IMG/VR virus record: IMGVR_UViG_3300008459_000447
Location: 1 to 22,450 of that record
Reading direction: 5' to 3' (one strand)
DNA length: 22,450 bases
From: a virus
Positions within the stretch are counted from its first letter, which is position 1; every line of letters begins with the position of its first letter. Positions 4,284 to 12,734 of the stretch are shown in pieces. A program made the position numbers and the translations under genes. The notes below the pieces were generated by a model. The model was given only the letters and a program-made list of their open reading frames with translations, was not told where the DNA came from and made no database searches.

Positions 4284-6444
4284 ACTGGTCTACGCTTCGG
4301 AAACGCCAGATGTCCCCTATCTTTGGCAGGAATACAATCGCTCTACGCAGAATGGCGGTAATGTCGCTAACATCATGGAGAATGACGATATCCGTCTCTC
4401 CAGATGGGCTGGTCAAACTTCTGACGGCAAAAAGCACAGCGAATCACGAATGGAGGGCGATGCAGCCTTTCCATTTGAAGGTGCTTCTGATGTCCGTTGC
4501 CGACTGATTGACCGCACAATTAACGACACAGTTGCTATGCTGATGACCACCTTTGACCGCTGTAAGGTCAAGGTTAAGGGTACGGAATACAACGACTACG
4601 ACTTCGCTGGCTCTGCCAATGTTCTAATGGACTGGCTTACCCAGTCTAAACTCCGACAGGAACTTCGTGCAGAGGCTGACTTGCTTGCACAGTACACACA
4701 GCAATACGGCTGGGCTGGACTCCATGTCATGTGGGAGCAGGAAATGGCTCTTCGCTATCAGACCATCAGAATTGATGAAATTGCTCAACTCAGCCAACAG
4801 GCTGAACAGTCTGGCTCATCGCTCAAGGACTTGGCTAACGCCATTATGAATCCAGAGCAGGAGCAGTACGCCATCGACCTCATCTCGCAGTACCTCACGG
4901 ATGTGAAGCCAAAGGACATCAAGAAGGCTGTCCGTGAACTCAGAGAAACTGGCAAGGCTGATATCCCAGAAGCCTATGTTTCCAAGAACATTCCTTCAGT
5001 CGTTGCACTAAAACCATTTGACGAGATTTCGTTCCCGCCAGAAACCATCGACATACAAGACGCTAGAGTCATCTTCAGACGCACATTTATGACGGAGATG
5101 GAGATTCGTTCTCAAGCCGCCCAATATGAATGGAGCGAAGAGTTTGTCAATCAAGCAGTCAGCGTTGCTGGACTCCGCACTAACTTCCACGACCCGAACA
5201 TCCTTCCTGCGGCTACGCTGATTAACTACCAGATTAACCGCAATATGCACCTTATCGAAGTGGTGTATGCGTACAGCCGACTCATCAATAAAGACGGCAC
5301 GCAGGGCATCTACTGCACCATCTTCTGCCCTAGGGCTGGTAGCGACATCTACGCCTCGCACGAATTGCTTGGCTACGCCCACAACAAGTATCCGTTTGTC
5401 ATCTACCGCAGAGAACGCATCCGCAGACCTATTCAAGAGTCTAGAGGAATCCCAGAGGTCGCAATGACCGACCAGTTTGAAATCAAGGCACAGCACGACT
5501 CTATCCGTGACCGAACTGCGTTTACCACGATGCCTCCTATCCTTGTTAAAAAGAGACTTGGTGGTATCAATAAGATTGCACCAGGAATTCACTTACCTGT
5601 TACAACGCCAGATGACTACAAGTTTATGACTCCTCCGCAATCGGAGACTCAGACTGCGTTTAACCTCATCAACATCGTTGAGCAGAACCACGCCGCCTAT
5701 TTCGGTATCTATCACCCCAATGTGCCTCCCCAGAGAACACAAACAACCCAGCAATACATCGTCAATAACTGGCTGGATGTCTGGAGTGAAACCTTCGGAA
5801 TGATGTTTAGCCTGTGCTTGCAGTACCTCGACCCTGCTGAAATCGAGTCTATCACGAACAAGCCGATGCCACAGAATATGTCGGCTATCAGCAATCAGTT
5901 CGACTTCCAGATTAAGTACGATGTCCGTGAAATCGACACCGACTTCGTGATGCAGAAATTGCAAGCGATTATGCAGTTCGTTATGCCTCTGGACTCTGCT
6001 GGTGTTATTGACAAGAGCAAGTTGGTGCGAGCCGCCATTGAAGCCATCGACCCCGACAAGGCTAAAGACCTCATTGTCGAACAGGCTAGTGCGTCTCAGA
6101 TGCTGTATAAAGATATCCAGTCCGATATTGGTCTGATGATGCTTGGTAACGAGGCTAACTATGTCGAGAACGACCCAACAGCCCAAACCAAGTTGCAGTA
6201 CCTCCAAGACATCATGGGCAAGAACCCCAAGGCTCAACAGGCTATGCAGGGTGACCAGCACTTCAGAGCGTTGCTTGATAACTATGTCAAGAACCTCCAG
6301 ATGAGCGTCAGCCAACAGCAGAACAAGCAAGTTGGCAGAACTGGCGTGACCCCTGTCGGTCAACAAGCCGCCTCTGCAATGGAAGGTCAAATCAAGCAAG
6401 CCGACCAGATGCAAAAAGAACAAGAATCCCAGATGGGAATGTAA
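4231..6444 (+). CDS. Portal (head-tail connector) protein
   Basis: This predicts 737 residues, forming the dodecameric ring through which DNA enters and leaves the head. The size fits large podovirus portals. The N-terminal part has the acidic/aromatic FPFEGASDVRCRLIDRTI segment seen where portals carry the W/F-P-x-x-GASD motif, and the C-terminal third is long, helical and Gln/Met-rich (about 640-737), suited to a barrel or core-contact region. The C-terminal region contains TGVTPVG (residues 704-709), a motif shared with two ejection proteins. Starting at ATG 4231 makes a 53-base overlap with the HTH gene; the next ATG would remove a conserved-looking N-terminus, so 4231 is retained. No Shine-Dalgarno is visible. 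Confidence 0.9.
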   Translation: MSITKNNLSTKYNPNQDKLVYASETPDVPYLWQEYNRSTQNGGNVANIMENDDIRLSRWAGQTSDGKKHSESRMEGDAAFPFEGASDVRCRLIDRTINDTVAMLMTTFDRCKVKVKGTEYNDYDFAGSANVLMDWLTQSKLRQELRAEADLLAQYTQQYGWAGLHVMWEQEMALRYQTIRIDEIAQLSQQAEQSGSSLKDLANAIMNPEQEQYAIDLISQYLTDVKPKDIKKAVRELRETGKADIPEAYVSKNIPSVVALKPFDEISFPPETIDIQDARVIFRRTFMTEMEIRSQAAQYEWSEEFVNQAVSVAGLRTNFHDPNILPAATLINYQINRNMHLIEVVYAYSRLINKDGTQGIYCTIFCPRAGSDIYASHELLGYAHNKYPFVIYRRERIRRPIQESRGIPEVAMTDQFEIKAQHDSIRDRTAFTTMPPILVKKRLGGINKIAPGIHLPVTTPDDYKFMTPPQSETQTAFNLINIVEQNHAAYFGIYHPNVPPQRTQTTQQYIVNNWLDVWSETFGMMFSLCLQYLDPAEIESITNKPMPQNMSAISNQFDFQIKYDVREIDTDFVMQKLQAIMQFVMPLDSAGVIDKSKLVRAAIEAIDPDKAKDLIVEQASASQMLYKDIQSDIGLMMLGNEANYVENDPTAQTKLQYLQDIMGKNPKAQQAMQGDQHFRALLDNYVKNLQMSVSQQQNKQVGRTGVTPVGQQAASAMEGQIKQADQMQKEQESQMGM

Positions 6445-6447
6445 TCT

Positions 6448-6693
6448 ATGCTACCGCAACCAATTATTCACGGATTTGGCTTTGAAAAGGACAATCCTGT
6501 CTGGAAGGCAACCTTGATGCTCCTTGACGCATCCATTGAGTCCGAGACCGCTTACGCTCTCCAGAAGGAAAATCGTGGCGAAGACAGGGCTTACCATTGC
6601 GGTAGAGCCGAGGCACTCGTTGCCTTCAAGAGCGTTATGCTTTCTACAAGAGATGCCGTCCTTAAGGACATCGGTAGACCTCTTGACGAATGA
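6448..6693 (+). CDS. Small conserved phage protein after portal
   Basis: This predicts 81 residues from ATG 6448, three bases after the portal stop. It is mostly helical with a WKATLMLLDASIESETAYAL helix, followed by a segment with GRAEALVAFKSVML and RDAV. Similar small helical proteins with the W-KA-L...E...A and C/HGRAEAL pattern are often found next to the portal in tailed phages, with unknown function. It may be a portal or core accessory. It is the last gene before a 128-base gap. Confidence 0.75.
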   Translation: MLPQPIIHGFGFEKDNPVWKATLMLLDASIESETAYALQKENRGEDRAYHCGRAEALVAFKSVMLSTRDAVLKDIGRPLDE

Positions 6694-6821
6694 TTCGTGC
6701 GATTATGGTACAAAGCATAGTTCAGACTTGCTTATATAATAATTAAACAGAATTTACCCCTAGTTCTGGGACTATTACAAAACCCTGCTTATAGTAATAT
6801 AGGACTTTAGACCTTCATCTA
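6694..6821 (+). promoter_or_regulatory. Intergenic gap, probable promoter/leader of the capsid genes
   Basis: This 128-base gap is the largest in the structural block and contains no open frame of note. It is AT-rich, with TATATAATAA at 6733-6742 (a perfect TATAAT at 6735-6740) but no convincing -35 box at standard spacing, which would fit a phage-modified or extended promoter. ACCCCTAG at 6756-6763 recurs in other gaps. High capsid and scaffold expression makes a promoter here likely; it is inferred. Confidence 0.4.
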
Positions 6822-7838
6822 ATGAATACAGAAAATCAATCCGACCTTGGGACGGAATCAAATAACCCCACGAAAAACGAAGGCTCTGCCCAGCCTTTTG
6901 ACCAAAACAATCTTGCTGACATAATTGGCAAGACCTTCCTAGGAGGCGAGGAAGTAGCGGAGGATTCAGACTCCCAGAAACAGACTGAAACGGATGGTCA
7001 AGCGACATCCGAAGAAGATAGTGAAGTTCTTTCACAGGAAACCAATACAGAAAGCGAGCAGGAACAGTCAGAAGACTCCGAGGAAACCGAAGAAACCAAG
7101 TCTGATGATGATGAACTTGAGCGTGGACTGCCAAAGGGTGTAAAGAAACGCATCGATAAACTCTCTGCAAAACGGAGAGAAGCGGAAGCAGAAGTGGAAA
7201 GGCTCAAGTCCGAAGTGGATAGACTGTCGCAAGAGGCTAACAAGCCAGCACAGACTCCAAAGTCGGACAACCCCTATTCAAATCTGAAGACACTTGAAGA
7301 AGTGAATCGTGAGGCTGAACAAGCCAAGCAGATTAGACGCTGGTGCGAGATGAACCCCGATGGTGCAACAGTAACTGGAGCGAATGGTGAAGAAGTAGAT
7401 TATTCCGCTGAAGAAGTCCGAAGAATCAAGATTAAAGCCCTTGATGCCCTTGAGGAACACCTCCCAGCAAGAGCCAAGTACATCGAGAATTATTCTCAGA
7501 TTGAACAAGTGGCGACAAAGGAATATCCGTGGTGGAAAGACAGAAGTTCAAACGAGCGTCAAATCGCTGAGTCTTTCCTCAAACACTTCCCCGAAATCAC
7601 CCGCTTCCCAGACTACAAGATGGTGCTGGGAGACTACATCAGAGGAGTCAAGAGCCGTGAGGCTACAAAGAAATCCCCTGCGGTCTCAAACCGAACAGCA
7701 CCTGTTCAACCAAAGCGTACAGCGACCCCGCCTTATGTTCCCGAAAAGGAAGCAAGAGCGAAGGAAGCCCAAAAGCGTTTTGGGGCTAATGGTAACCGAG
7801 ACGACCTAACATCTATTATCGCTAACCGATTCCTGTAA
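6822..7838 (+). CDS. Scaffolding protein
   Basis: This predicts 338 residues. It assembles the capsid shell and leaves before or during packaging. The first 100 residues are extremely acidic and low in complexity (runs of D, E, S, Q, T). Residues about 100-150 form a charged coiled coil (KRIDKLSAKRREAEAEVERL), the middle is helical, and the C-terminus is basic (AKEAQKRFGANGNRDDL), as expected for the capsid-binding end of scaffolds. It lies immediately before the major capsid gene, the normal position. The start ATG 6822 has no Shine-Dalgarno. No protease motif is seen, so it is probably not a fused maturation protease. Confidence 0.88.
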   Translation: MNTENQSDLGTESNNPTKNEGSAQPFDQNNLADIIGKTFLGGEEVAEDSDSQKQTETDGQATSEEDSEVLSQETNTESEQEQSEDSEETEETKSDDDELERGLPKGVKKRIDKLSAKRREAEAEVERLKSEVDRLSQEANKPAQTPKSDNPYSNLKTLEEVNREAEQAKQIRRWCEMNPDGATVTGANGEEVDYSAEEVRRIKIKALDALEEHLPARAKYIENYSQIEQVATKEYPWWKDRSSNERQIAESFLKHFPEITRFPDYKMVLGDYIRGVKSREATKKSPAVSNRTAPVQPKRTATPPYVPEKEARAKEAQKRFGANGNRDDLTSIIANRFL

Positions 7839-7862
7839 TCACCCCTAACCCTATATACAACT
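7839..7862 (+). promoter_or_regulatory. Leader of the major capsid gene
   Basis: The 24 bases before the capsid ATG lack any Shine-Dalgarno and instead hold ACCCCTAA (7841-7848) followed by TATATACAA (7852-7860), three bases before the start codon. The same two elements occur in the 6694-6821 gap. They may be a promoter for a nearly leaderless transcript or an A/T-rich translation-enhancing leader. Evidence is by recurrence only. Confidence 0.3.
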
Positions 7863-8894
7863 ATGGCAAATCTCACAGAACCCTCCTTCTCGTCTGGTAA
7901 GAGAGAAGAACTCGCTGACCTCATCGCCCTTGTCGATGCGAAGGATACTCCCTTCACTTCGATGGCGAAGAAAGGCTCAAAACCCGGAAATACTCTTTTC
8001 CGCTGGCAGGCTGACCGCCTCCCCACCCCTAAGACAACTGGTACAGTCGATGGCACAGATGTGACCACCTACGAAAACTATGTCAAGGATGGTGCTACTG
8101 TCTATCGTGCTGAACTCAGCAACTACATCCAAATCTTCAGACGCTCCGTCCGTGTGTCCCCGCTTACGCAGGATATCTCGACTGTCGCTGGTGTTCGTGA
8201 TGAACTCGCTAACAATGTCGCTAAGGGCATCCAAGCACTCAAGCGTGACATGGAAGCCACCTTCTGCGGTACGCAAGGTGCTCAGTTGGACAACGGCACT
8301 AACGCTTACCTCACAAGAGGTCTCGACAAGTGGCTGAAGCCTACTGGTTCGGTTGACACAGTTCTCCCCTACGACACGCAGTTCGCTACCCCTGCCGCTA
8401 ACCGCAACACAACGGCTACGACTGCCACGATGACTGAAACCCATGTCCAAGATGTCCTCACAGGTATCTACACACAGACTGGTCAGTTCCGTGACTTCGA
8501 CCTCCTCTGCGGTTCTGCCCTCAAGAGAGCGTTCACAAACCTCGCTTACACGACCTCACAGAACGGCACGACAAACACCGCTTCTGCTATCCGCACACTT
8601 AATCGTGAGTCGGATGCTTCGTCCTACATCTCGTCTGTCGATGTGTTTGAAGGTGACTTCGGTAAACTCCGTCTTCACCCCTCACACTTCCTCAAGGTGT
8701 CGGCTGGCGTTGGTAACACAACTTGCGGCTATGTCATTCCTTTTGACATGGTTGAAGTTCGTTATGGTGGCAATGTCGCTGGTGTGACTGCTCTGCCTAA
8801 CGCTGGCGGTGGTGAAGCCCGAATGATTGAAGCGGTTGCTGGACTCTGCGTCTACAATCCTCTCGCCTTCGGTGTTTTCGACTTCGCTTCGTAA
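7863..8894 (+). CDS. Major capsid protein, SU10-type
   Basis: This predicts 343 residues forming the icosahedral or prolate shell with a HK97-like fold. The N-terminal part, DAKDTPFTSMAKKGSKPGN followed by TLFRWQADRL and GTVDGTDVTTYENY, matches the SU10 major head protein family (DUF5309 type), as do the central RRSVRVS helix start and the C-terminal VEVRYGGNVAG strand. Codons are strongly C-ending (CTC, TTC, ACC/ACG), unlike the A/T-ending codons of the tail genes, which fits selection for very high expression. No Shine-Dalgarno. It follows the scaffold and precedes the connector genes, as expected. Confidence 0.92.
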   Translation: MANLTEPSFSSGKREELADLIALVDAKDTPFTSMAKKGSKPGNTLFRWQADRLPTPKTTGTVDGTDVTTYENYVKDGATVYRAELSNYIQIFRRSVRVSPLTQDISTVAGVRDELANNVAKGIQALKRDMEATFCGTQGAQLDNGTNAYLTRGLDKWLKPTGSVDTVLPYDTQFATPAANRNTTATTATMTETHVQDVLTGIYTQTGQFRDFDLLCGSALKRAFTNLAYTTSQNGTTNTASAIRTLNRESDASSYISSVDVFEGDFGKLRLHPSHFLKVSAGVGNTTCGYVIPFDMVEVRYGGNVAGVTALPNAGGGEARMIEAVAGLCVYNPLAFGVFDFAS

Positions 8895-8900
8895 TCACGG

Positions 8901-9266
8901 ATGTCAGACTTAATCCAAAGTCTGTCTGAGGTTATTCCTCCTCACCTTAGAAATAGGGTGCAGGAGGAGTTAATCCGTGGCTGGAGACAAGAAGAGGTCA
9001 AGATGAAGGCTGTTGCAAAACAGAACGGACACTTTGACAAATTCAACGAAAACAAAGCCATTGAAGGTGTCGGTCAGAAGATAGCATCAATTCCTGTCCA
9101 AGCATGGCATTACTGGGGTCAACGCCTTGGTTATGATTGTTGGGAAGACAAGACATTCATGCGTGAATTCCTCCGAGACAATCCAGAGACTGCGGTTAAG
9201 AACTACGCCAAAAAAGCCTGTGTGAATGGTGCAATATTCACAGCGGACGGATACATTACCAGATGA
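8901..9266 (+). CDS. Conserved structural-region protein of unknown function
   Basis: This predicts 121 residues from ATG 8901. It is mainly helical with aromatic clusters: VIPPHLRNRVQEELIRGWRQ, then a GVGQKIASIPVQAWHYWG segment, then CWEDKTFMREFLRDNPE. No catalytic motif, signal or membrane segment is seen. Its position between capsid and tail-tube adaptor suggests a head completion or minor virion role, but a nucleotide-level link to that role is lacking. Its TGA overlaps the next ATG (ATGA), so translation of the two is likely coupled. Confidence 0.65.
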   Translation: MSDLIQSLSEVIPPHLRNRVQEELIRGWRQEEVKMKAVAKQNGHFDKFNENKAIEGVGQKIASIPVQAWHYWGQRLGYDCWEDKTFMREFLRDNPETAVKNYAKKACVNGAIFTADGYITR

Positions 9267-10030
9267 GAACTACAAACTTCAGCCAAGTGCTGTTCGATGC
9301 ACTTCAATACTCTGGTAATGACCGCCACAACATCACGGACGAAACATTCGCCCAGTTCCGTGATTTCGCTTCATCTCGTATGAGGGAAGCATGGGAATCA
9401 AACCAATGGTCAGATGTCTGCCGTATCGTAGACTTCACGACCACTCAAGATGCAAGCGGGACGAACTACTTCGTGCCATCTGCTGACGCTTCGGAAATCC
9501 TTGGTGTGTGGAATAAGAACCCACAAGACACCAGCAGAGCCAAGCAAGTAGATTATCAGATTTACAACGAAGGTTCTGAAATCAGAATCGTTCTTCCCAG
9601 CATCATCGCTAGTGGCTCATACCTGTACAGACAGAACTGTCCTGCACTCACAGGTGACCCATACAAAAGTAATGTGGTTTACTACTTAAATAGCCAAATT
9701 TATTTTGATTCTGGTTCTGGTACTGGCTCTCTGATGCCTGTGCAGGGCAAGCCTCATTATGGCAATTTTTACATCTGTCTTGCGAACTCAACTTCTGTTG
9801 GGCAGAATCCTAATACTCATCCTACTCTATGGAGTAAGATTGAAATTCCGTACATCTTTGGCTCGTTCATGGCTTGGGGTGCGGCGGCTAACTGGTATGT
9901 CTCTGAAACTATGATTAACGAGGCTACTGTAATTGAAAGCAAGGCATCGCAAGTCCTTGAGCAAGAATACGACAAGTTCCTGCGTCAGCAGGGTCAGTTC
10001 GGCAAAATCAACATGAACAGAACTTACTAA
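9263..10030 (+). CDS. Tail tubular/adaptor protein (T7 gp11-like) with insert
   Basis: This predicts 255 residues. The N-terminal part (1-130) and C-terminal helix (about 195-255, with ASQVLEQEYDKFLRQQGQ) fit the helical adaptor that seals the portal in podoviruses such as T7 gp11, and it lies in the matching place between capsid and nozzle genes. Residues about 132-193 form a distinct beta-rich insert with YYLNSQIYFDSG, then a HYGNFYICLANSTSVGQNPN segment and HPTLWSKIE; this Y-x-C...G-x-N-P...W pattern resembles small carbohydrate-binding-type repeats found in many phage proteins. The insert (about 9658-9840) is more AT-rich than its flanks, suggesting acquisition. Adaptor identity is inferred from context and size. 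Confidence 0.7.
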   Translation: MRTTNFSQVLFDALQYSGNDRHNITDETFAQFRDFASSRMREAWESNQWSDVCRIVDFTTTQDASGTNYFVPSADASEILGVWNKNPQDTSRAKQVDYQIYNEGSEIRIVLPSIIASGSYLYRQNCPALTGDPYKSNVVYYLNSQIYFDSGSGTGSLMPVQGKPHYGNFYICLANSTSVGQNPNTHPTLWSKIEIPYIFGSFMAWGAAANWYVSETMINEATVIESKASQVLEQEYDKFLRQQGQFGKINMNRTY

Positions 10031-10034
10031 TTTT

Positions 10035-10337
10035 ATGTCAATCATCTCAACATCCTCTCCGTTCCTGCGTAGTTATTCTACCACGCAAACGACCCTTAGC
10101 ACCACGAAGGTTCAAGTGCTTACCCCTCCTGCCAACATCACTACCAAGCGTATCGTTGTTGTTATCCAGAACACATCTGCGACAGATACTGTCCAAGTCA
10201 TGGGTAACGCCACGGACACAGTTGGCATCGTCCTTCCTCCTACATCTCAGTTCTCAATCGACAATTACCAAGGTGGTCTTTGGGCTGTTGCCAATGCTGG
10301 CACTCCTGCCATCAACATCACAATCGGCTCTGTCTAA
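10035..10337 (+). CDS. Small beta-rich virion-type protein
   Basis: This predicts 100 residues, rich in Thr, Val, Ile, with no charged clusters and a regular alternation consistent with a beta-sandwich: KRIVVVIQNTSATDTVQVM, then GIVLPPTSQFSIDNYQG and INITIGSV. Such proteins occur as head decorations or tail-associated parts in phages. No family is recognised with confidence. Its stop overlaps the next ATG (TAATG). No Shine-Dalgarno. Confidence 0.6.
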   Translation: MSIISTSSPFLRSYSTTQTTLSTTKVQVLTPPANITTKRIVVVIQNTSATDTVQVMGNATDTVGIVLPPTSQFSIDNYQGGLWAVANAGTPAINITIGSV

Positions 10338-10726
10338 TGAGTATCAATGTTTCTGTCGGTGTGATGATTCCAGTTGATGTGCTGGAAGTCGGTAACGAAA
10401 TCTCTGCTGACCAACTTGCGGCTATCCAGAACGCTTCAATGGCTTCTGCTAGTAATCCGATGATTACAAAGGACAAGGCTCTTGCCAATGCCCTTGCTTC
10501 AATGGTTCAATACACTTGGAGTACAGGAAATGATTCAGATAGAACTGCTTGTGGCATTTCCAATGCTGGGATTCTTGCTGGCACAGGTTCATTTGCTGGA
10601 ATCTGGGATGGAACTACTGCAAGTTGGGGATTTCCTGCTTTTTATACATCAGCAAATAATGGTTCAACTCAAATGCTGTATGTTATCGTAAACAGCACAT
10701 TGTCAGATTTTACTATTCAAAACTAA
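10337..10726 (+). CDS. Unrecognised beta/loop-rich protein
   Basis: This predicts 129 residues from ATG 10337, which overlaps the previous stop; an upstream in-frame ATG at 10280 lies inside the preceding gene and is not used. It begins MSINVSVGVMIPVDVLEV, has a helix SADQLAAIQNAS, and then a loop-rich stretch with many Gly, Ser, Thr and aromatic residues (WDGTTASWGFPAFYTS). Part of a receptor-contacting or decoration protein is possible given the neighbours, but no motif proves it. Codons turn more A/T-ending here, marking the start of the AT-leaning tail segment. Confidence 0.6.
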   Translation: MSINVSVGVMIPVDVLEVGNEISADQLAAIQNASMASASNPMITKDKALANALASMVQYTWSTGNDSDRTACGISNAGILAGTGSFAGIWDGTTASWGFPAFYTSANNGSTQMLYVIVNSTLSDFTIQN

Positions 10727-10727
10727 T

Positions 10728-10865
10728 ATGTTTACATTCCTCCTTTCACTCACAGTAATCGTCCTAGCCTTCCTTGGAGGCTTCTACGCTGGCATTAAGA
10801 ACGCCAAGTCGGAGAAGGTCTCTTGGGGTAAGGAAATGCTGAACAAACTGAAGTCTAAAGACTAA
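10728..10865 (+). CDS. 45-residue single-span membrane protein
   Basis: An open frame from ATG 10728 to TAA 10863-10865 fits exactly between the neighbouring genes (TAATATG before, TAATG after). The product begins MFTFLLSLTVIVLAFLGGFY, an uncharged membrane span of about 20 residues, followed by a short basic tail (AGIKNAKSEKVSWGKEM, then LNKLKSKD). The topology would be N-out/C-in. It has no Cys lipobox. It resembles small phage membrane peptides such as minor holins or i-spanin-like proteins, but lies amid tail genes, so a virion-associated or regulatory membrane role is equally possible. The frame is clear; the function is not. Confidence 0.65.
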   Translation: MFTFLLSLTVIVLAFLGGFYAGIKNAKSEKVSWGKEMLNKLKSKD

Positions 10866-12733
10866 TGGCTGATGGCACATACCTAAAGGATGGCGATGCA
10901 GGGTTCATAGGTCTAAACAGCCGTGACAACCCATCCGCATTGCCTCAAGGGTATGTATCAGAGGCTAGTAATTACAGACTCGATAGAGGCGTAGCATCAG
11001 CCAGAAAAGGTCTTGAACGAAAGACAGTTGGTAGCATTGTAGGTAGAACCATATACGGCTCTTGCACCTACATTGATGCGGTTGGGCAGGAAATCATAGT
11101 TCTTATTACGGAGCGTGACCTCTGGTATTATAACCCGCAAAGCGAGGTACTTTCGCTTCCTGTGCCATTTCCTAGTCGTGTAAATGGTGGCACATTTACT
11201 TCTGCCACTATTGGTACAGCCCCAAACCAACAAACGCAGATAACAGTTACTAAGACTGCACACGGATATACATCTGGTAACTCGTTGTCCATTGAGACAT
11301 CAAATCTTAACTACAATGGTGTATACACAATCACAGTTACTGGGGTAAATACATTTACATATGTAGTCCCTTCATTACTTGTGCTTACTACTGGCACTTG
11401 TAATATGTCTACAGAGTACATAAATACATCTGACGGCTGTGATGTTGTGCAAGCAATTGACAATATTTTCATTACCAGAGGTCACGAAAAGCGTCCTTTA
11501 AGATGGGATATGGGCGTTACTGTTTATGCAATCCCACCCTCTTCTGGAGGTTCTCACGAATTTCCTAATTGCTCTCAATTAATTTACTACGGAAACAGGC
11601 TTATTGCTCAAGGAAAATATCATAATGACCCAGAGCCAAAAAGAAAAAGAGATACTGTTTGTGTAAGCAATTATCTTGATTACGACAAATGGGATATCCT
11701 AGACGCATTTACATTTAATAACGGAGGTAATGACGAAGTTACGGCTGTTTCACCTTGGACTCTTAACGAGTTCGTGGTGTTTATGCGTCACAGCATCTTC
11801 TATGTAAACACAGGCGTAGGGCGTTATGTTACTGGAGATGGGCTTTCTAACGACTCGTTCATCAAAACCCTTGTAAGCGATATCGGGTGCATTGCAAAGC
11901 GTAGCGTAGTTCAAGCCGATGGTGGGGTTATCTTCCTATCAGACAATGGCGTATATGCAATGAATCCAACACAGGTTGGGGCTAATGAGGCTATGAGACT
12001 CCTTACAAATGCCCAGCCACTATCAGCACCAATAGATGATGTTATTCAACGAATTAACAGAACTTACGCTTATCGTGCTGTTGGGACTTATTGGGGCAAT
12101 CGTTATTACCTTGCCGTACCTGTTGATGGTTCTACTGAGAACAATGCCGTTCTTGTTTATAATTTTATCTTAAAGGCTTGGGAATCCGTTGATACATACC
12201 CTGCTGGAATTGATGTATTTAACTTTGTCATTGCCAAGAAAAACAACACAAGAAGATTGTATATTATCGATTCAGACCAAGGCGTGTTCTTGACTGAAGA
12301 ATTGGATTACGATGAATACGGCAATAACATCGGTACTCCTGTTCTTCACGAAACCCCTCCATCTGTTCCGTACCTTCCGTTCTACCTAGGTGAAGACGAG
12401 TTCCAAGGTAACCTTATCCAGTCATCTCTTACTACAAGAAGATATATATTTAATACATTTAATGACAAGCGTTTTAGTGGAAGTGAAATAGATTTGCTTT
12501 TCCAAGCGGGTGCTGTTTTAGATACATATGTTGATGTGGCTAATAACGACTCATCTATTCTTATCGACTCATATGGCTCTCCTGCCGACAACGATGAAAC
12601 CAGAAGAACTCCTATCAGAAAAACTGGCACAGGAATTCAGTTCAGATTCGTTGCAAGAAACTTAAGACCCGCAATTCGCTCCGTATTTGCTTACGGAACT
12701 GTTAAAGGCAAAAACATTATATCAAAAGACTAA
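10865..12733 (+). CDS. Tail nozzle protein (T7 gp12-like tail tubular protein B)
   Basis: This predicts 622 residues. The N-terminus contains GFIGLNSRDNPSALPQGYVS, then a segment with EASNYRLDRGVASARKG, the recognisable start of podoviral nozzle/tail tubular B proteins, which form the distal short tail below the adaptor. The rest is beta-rich, with repeated strands and a beta-propeller-like pattern (TAVSPWTLNEFVVFMRHSIF; GGVIFLSDNGVYAMNP). Residues about 112-182 contain a small beta domain with the TVTKTAHGYTSGNSLSI...NGVYTITVTGVNTFTY pattern, seen as an inserted module in many phage tail proteins. It follows the small membrane protein with a one-base overlap. Slightly shorter than T7 gp12. 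Confidence 0.82.
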   Translation: MADGTYLKDGDAGFIGLNSRDNPSALPQGYVSEASNYRLDRGVASARKGLERKTVGSIVGRTIYGSCTYIDAVGQEIIVLITERDLWYYNPQSEVLSLPVPFPSRVNGGTFTSATIGTAPNQQTQITVTKTAHGYTSGNSLSIETSNLNYNGVYTITVTGVNTFTYVVPSLLVLTTGTCNMSTEYINTSDGCDVVQAIDNIFITRGHEKRPLRWDMGVTVYAIPPSSGGSHEFPNCSQLIYYGNRLIAQGKYHNDPEPKRKRDTVCVSNYLDYDKWDILDAFTFNNGGNDEVTAVSPWTLNEFVVFMRHSIFYVNTGVGRYVTGDGLSNDSFIKTLVSDIGCIAKRSVVQADGGVIFLSDNGVYAMNPTQVGANEAMRLLTNAQPLSAPIDDVIQRINRTYAYRAVGTYWGNRYYLAVPVDGSTENNAVLVYNFILKAWESVDTYPAGIDVFNFVIAKKNNTRRLYIIDSDQGVFLTEELDYDEYGNNIGTPVLHETPPSVPYLPFYLGEDEFQGNLIQSSLTTRRYIFNTFNDKRFSGSEIDLLFQAGAVLDTYVDVANNDSSILIDSYGSPADNDETRRTPIRKTGTGIQFRFVARNLRPAIRSVFAYGTVKGKNIISKD

Positions 12734-12734
12734 C

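Noticed and set aside
5008-6423. Two long minus-strand frames (194 and 276 codons) opposite the portal gene
   Set aside because: They mirror the portal gene, whose protein is continuous and conserved-looking. Their translations have no coherent domain, and they are explained by codon bias.
10280-10336. Upstream ATG for the 129-residue protein
   Set aside because: It lies inside the preceding coding gene; the TAATG overlap at 10337 matches the genome's usual gene junction.
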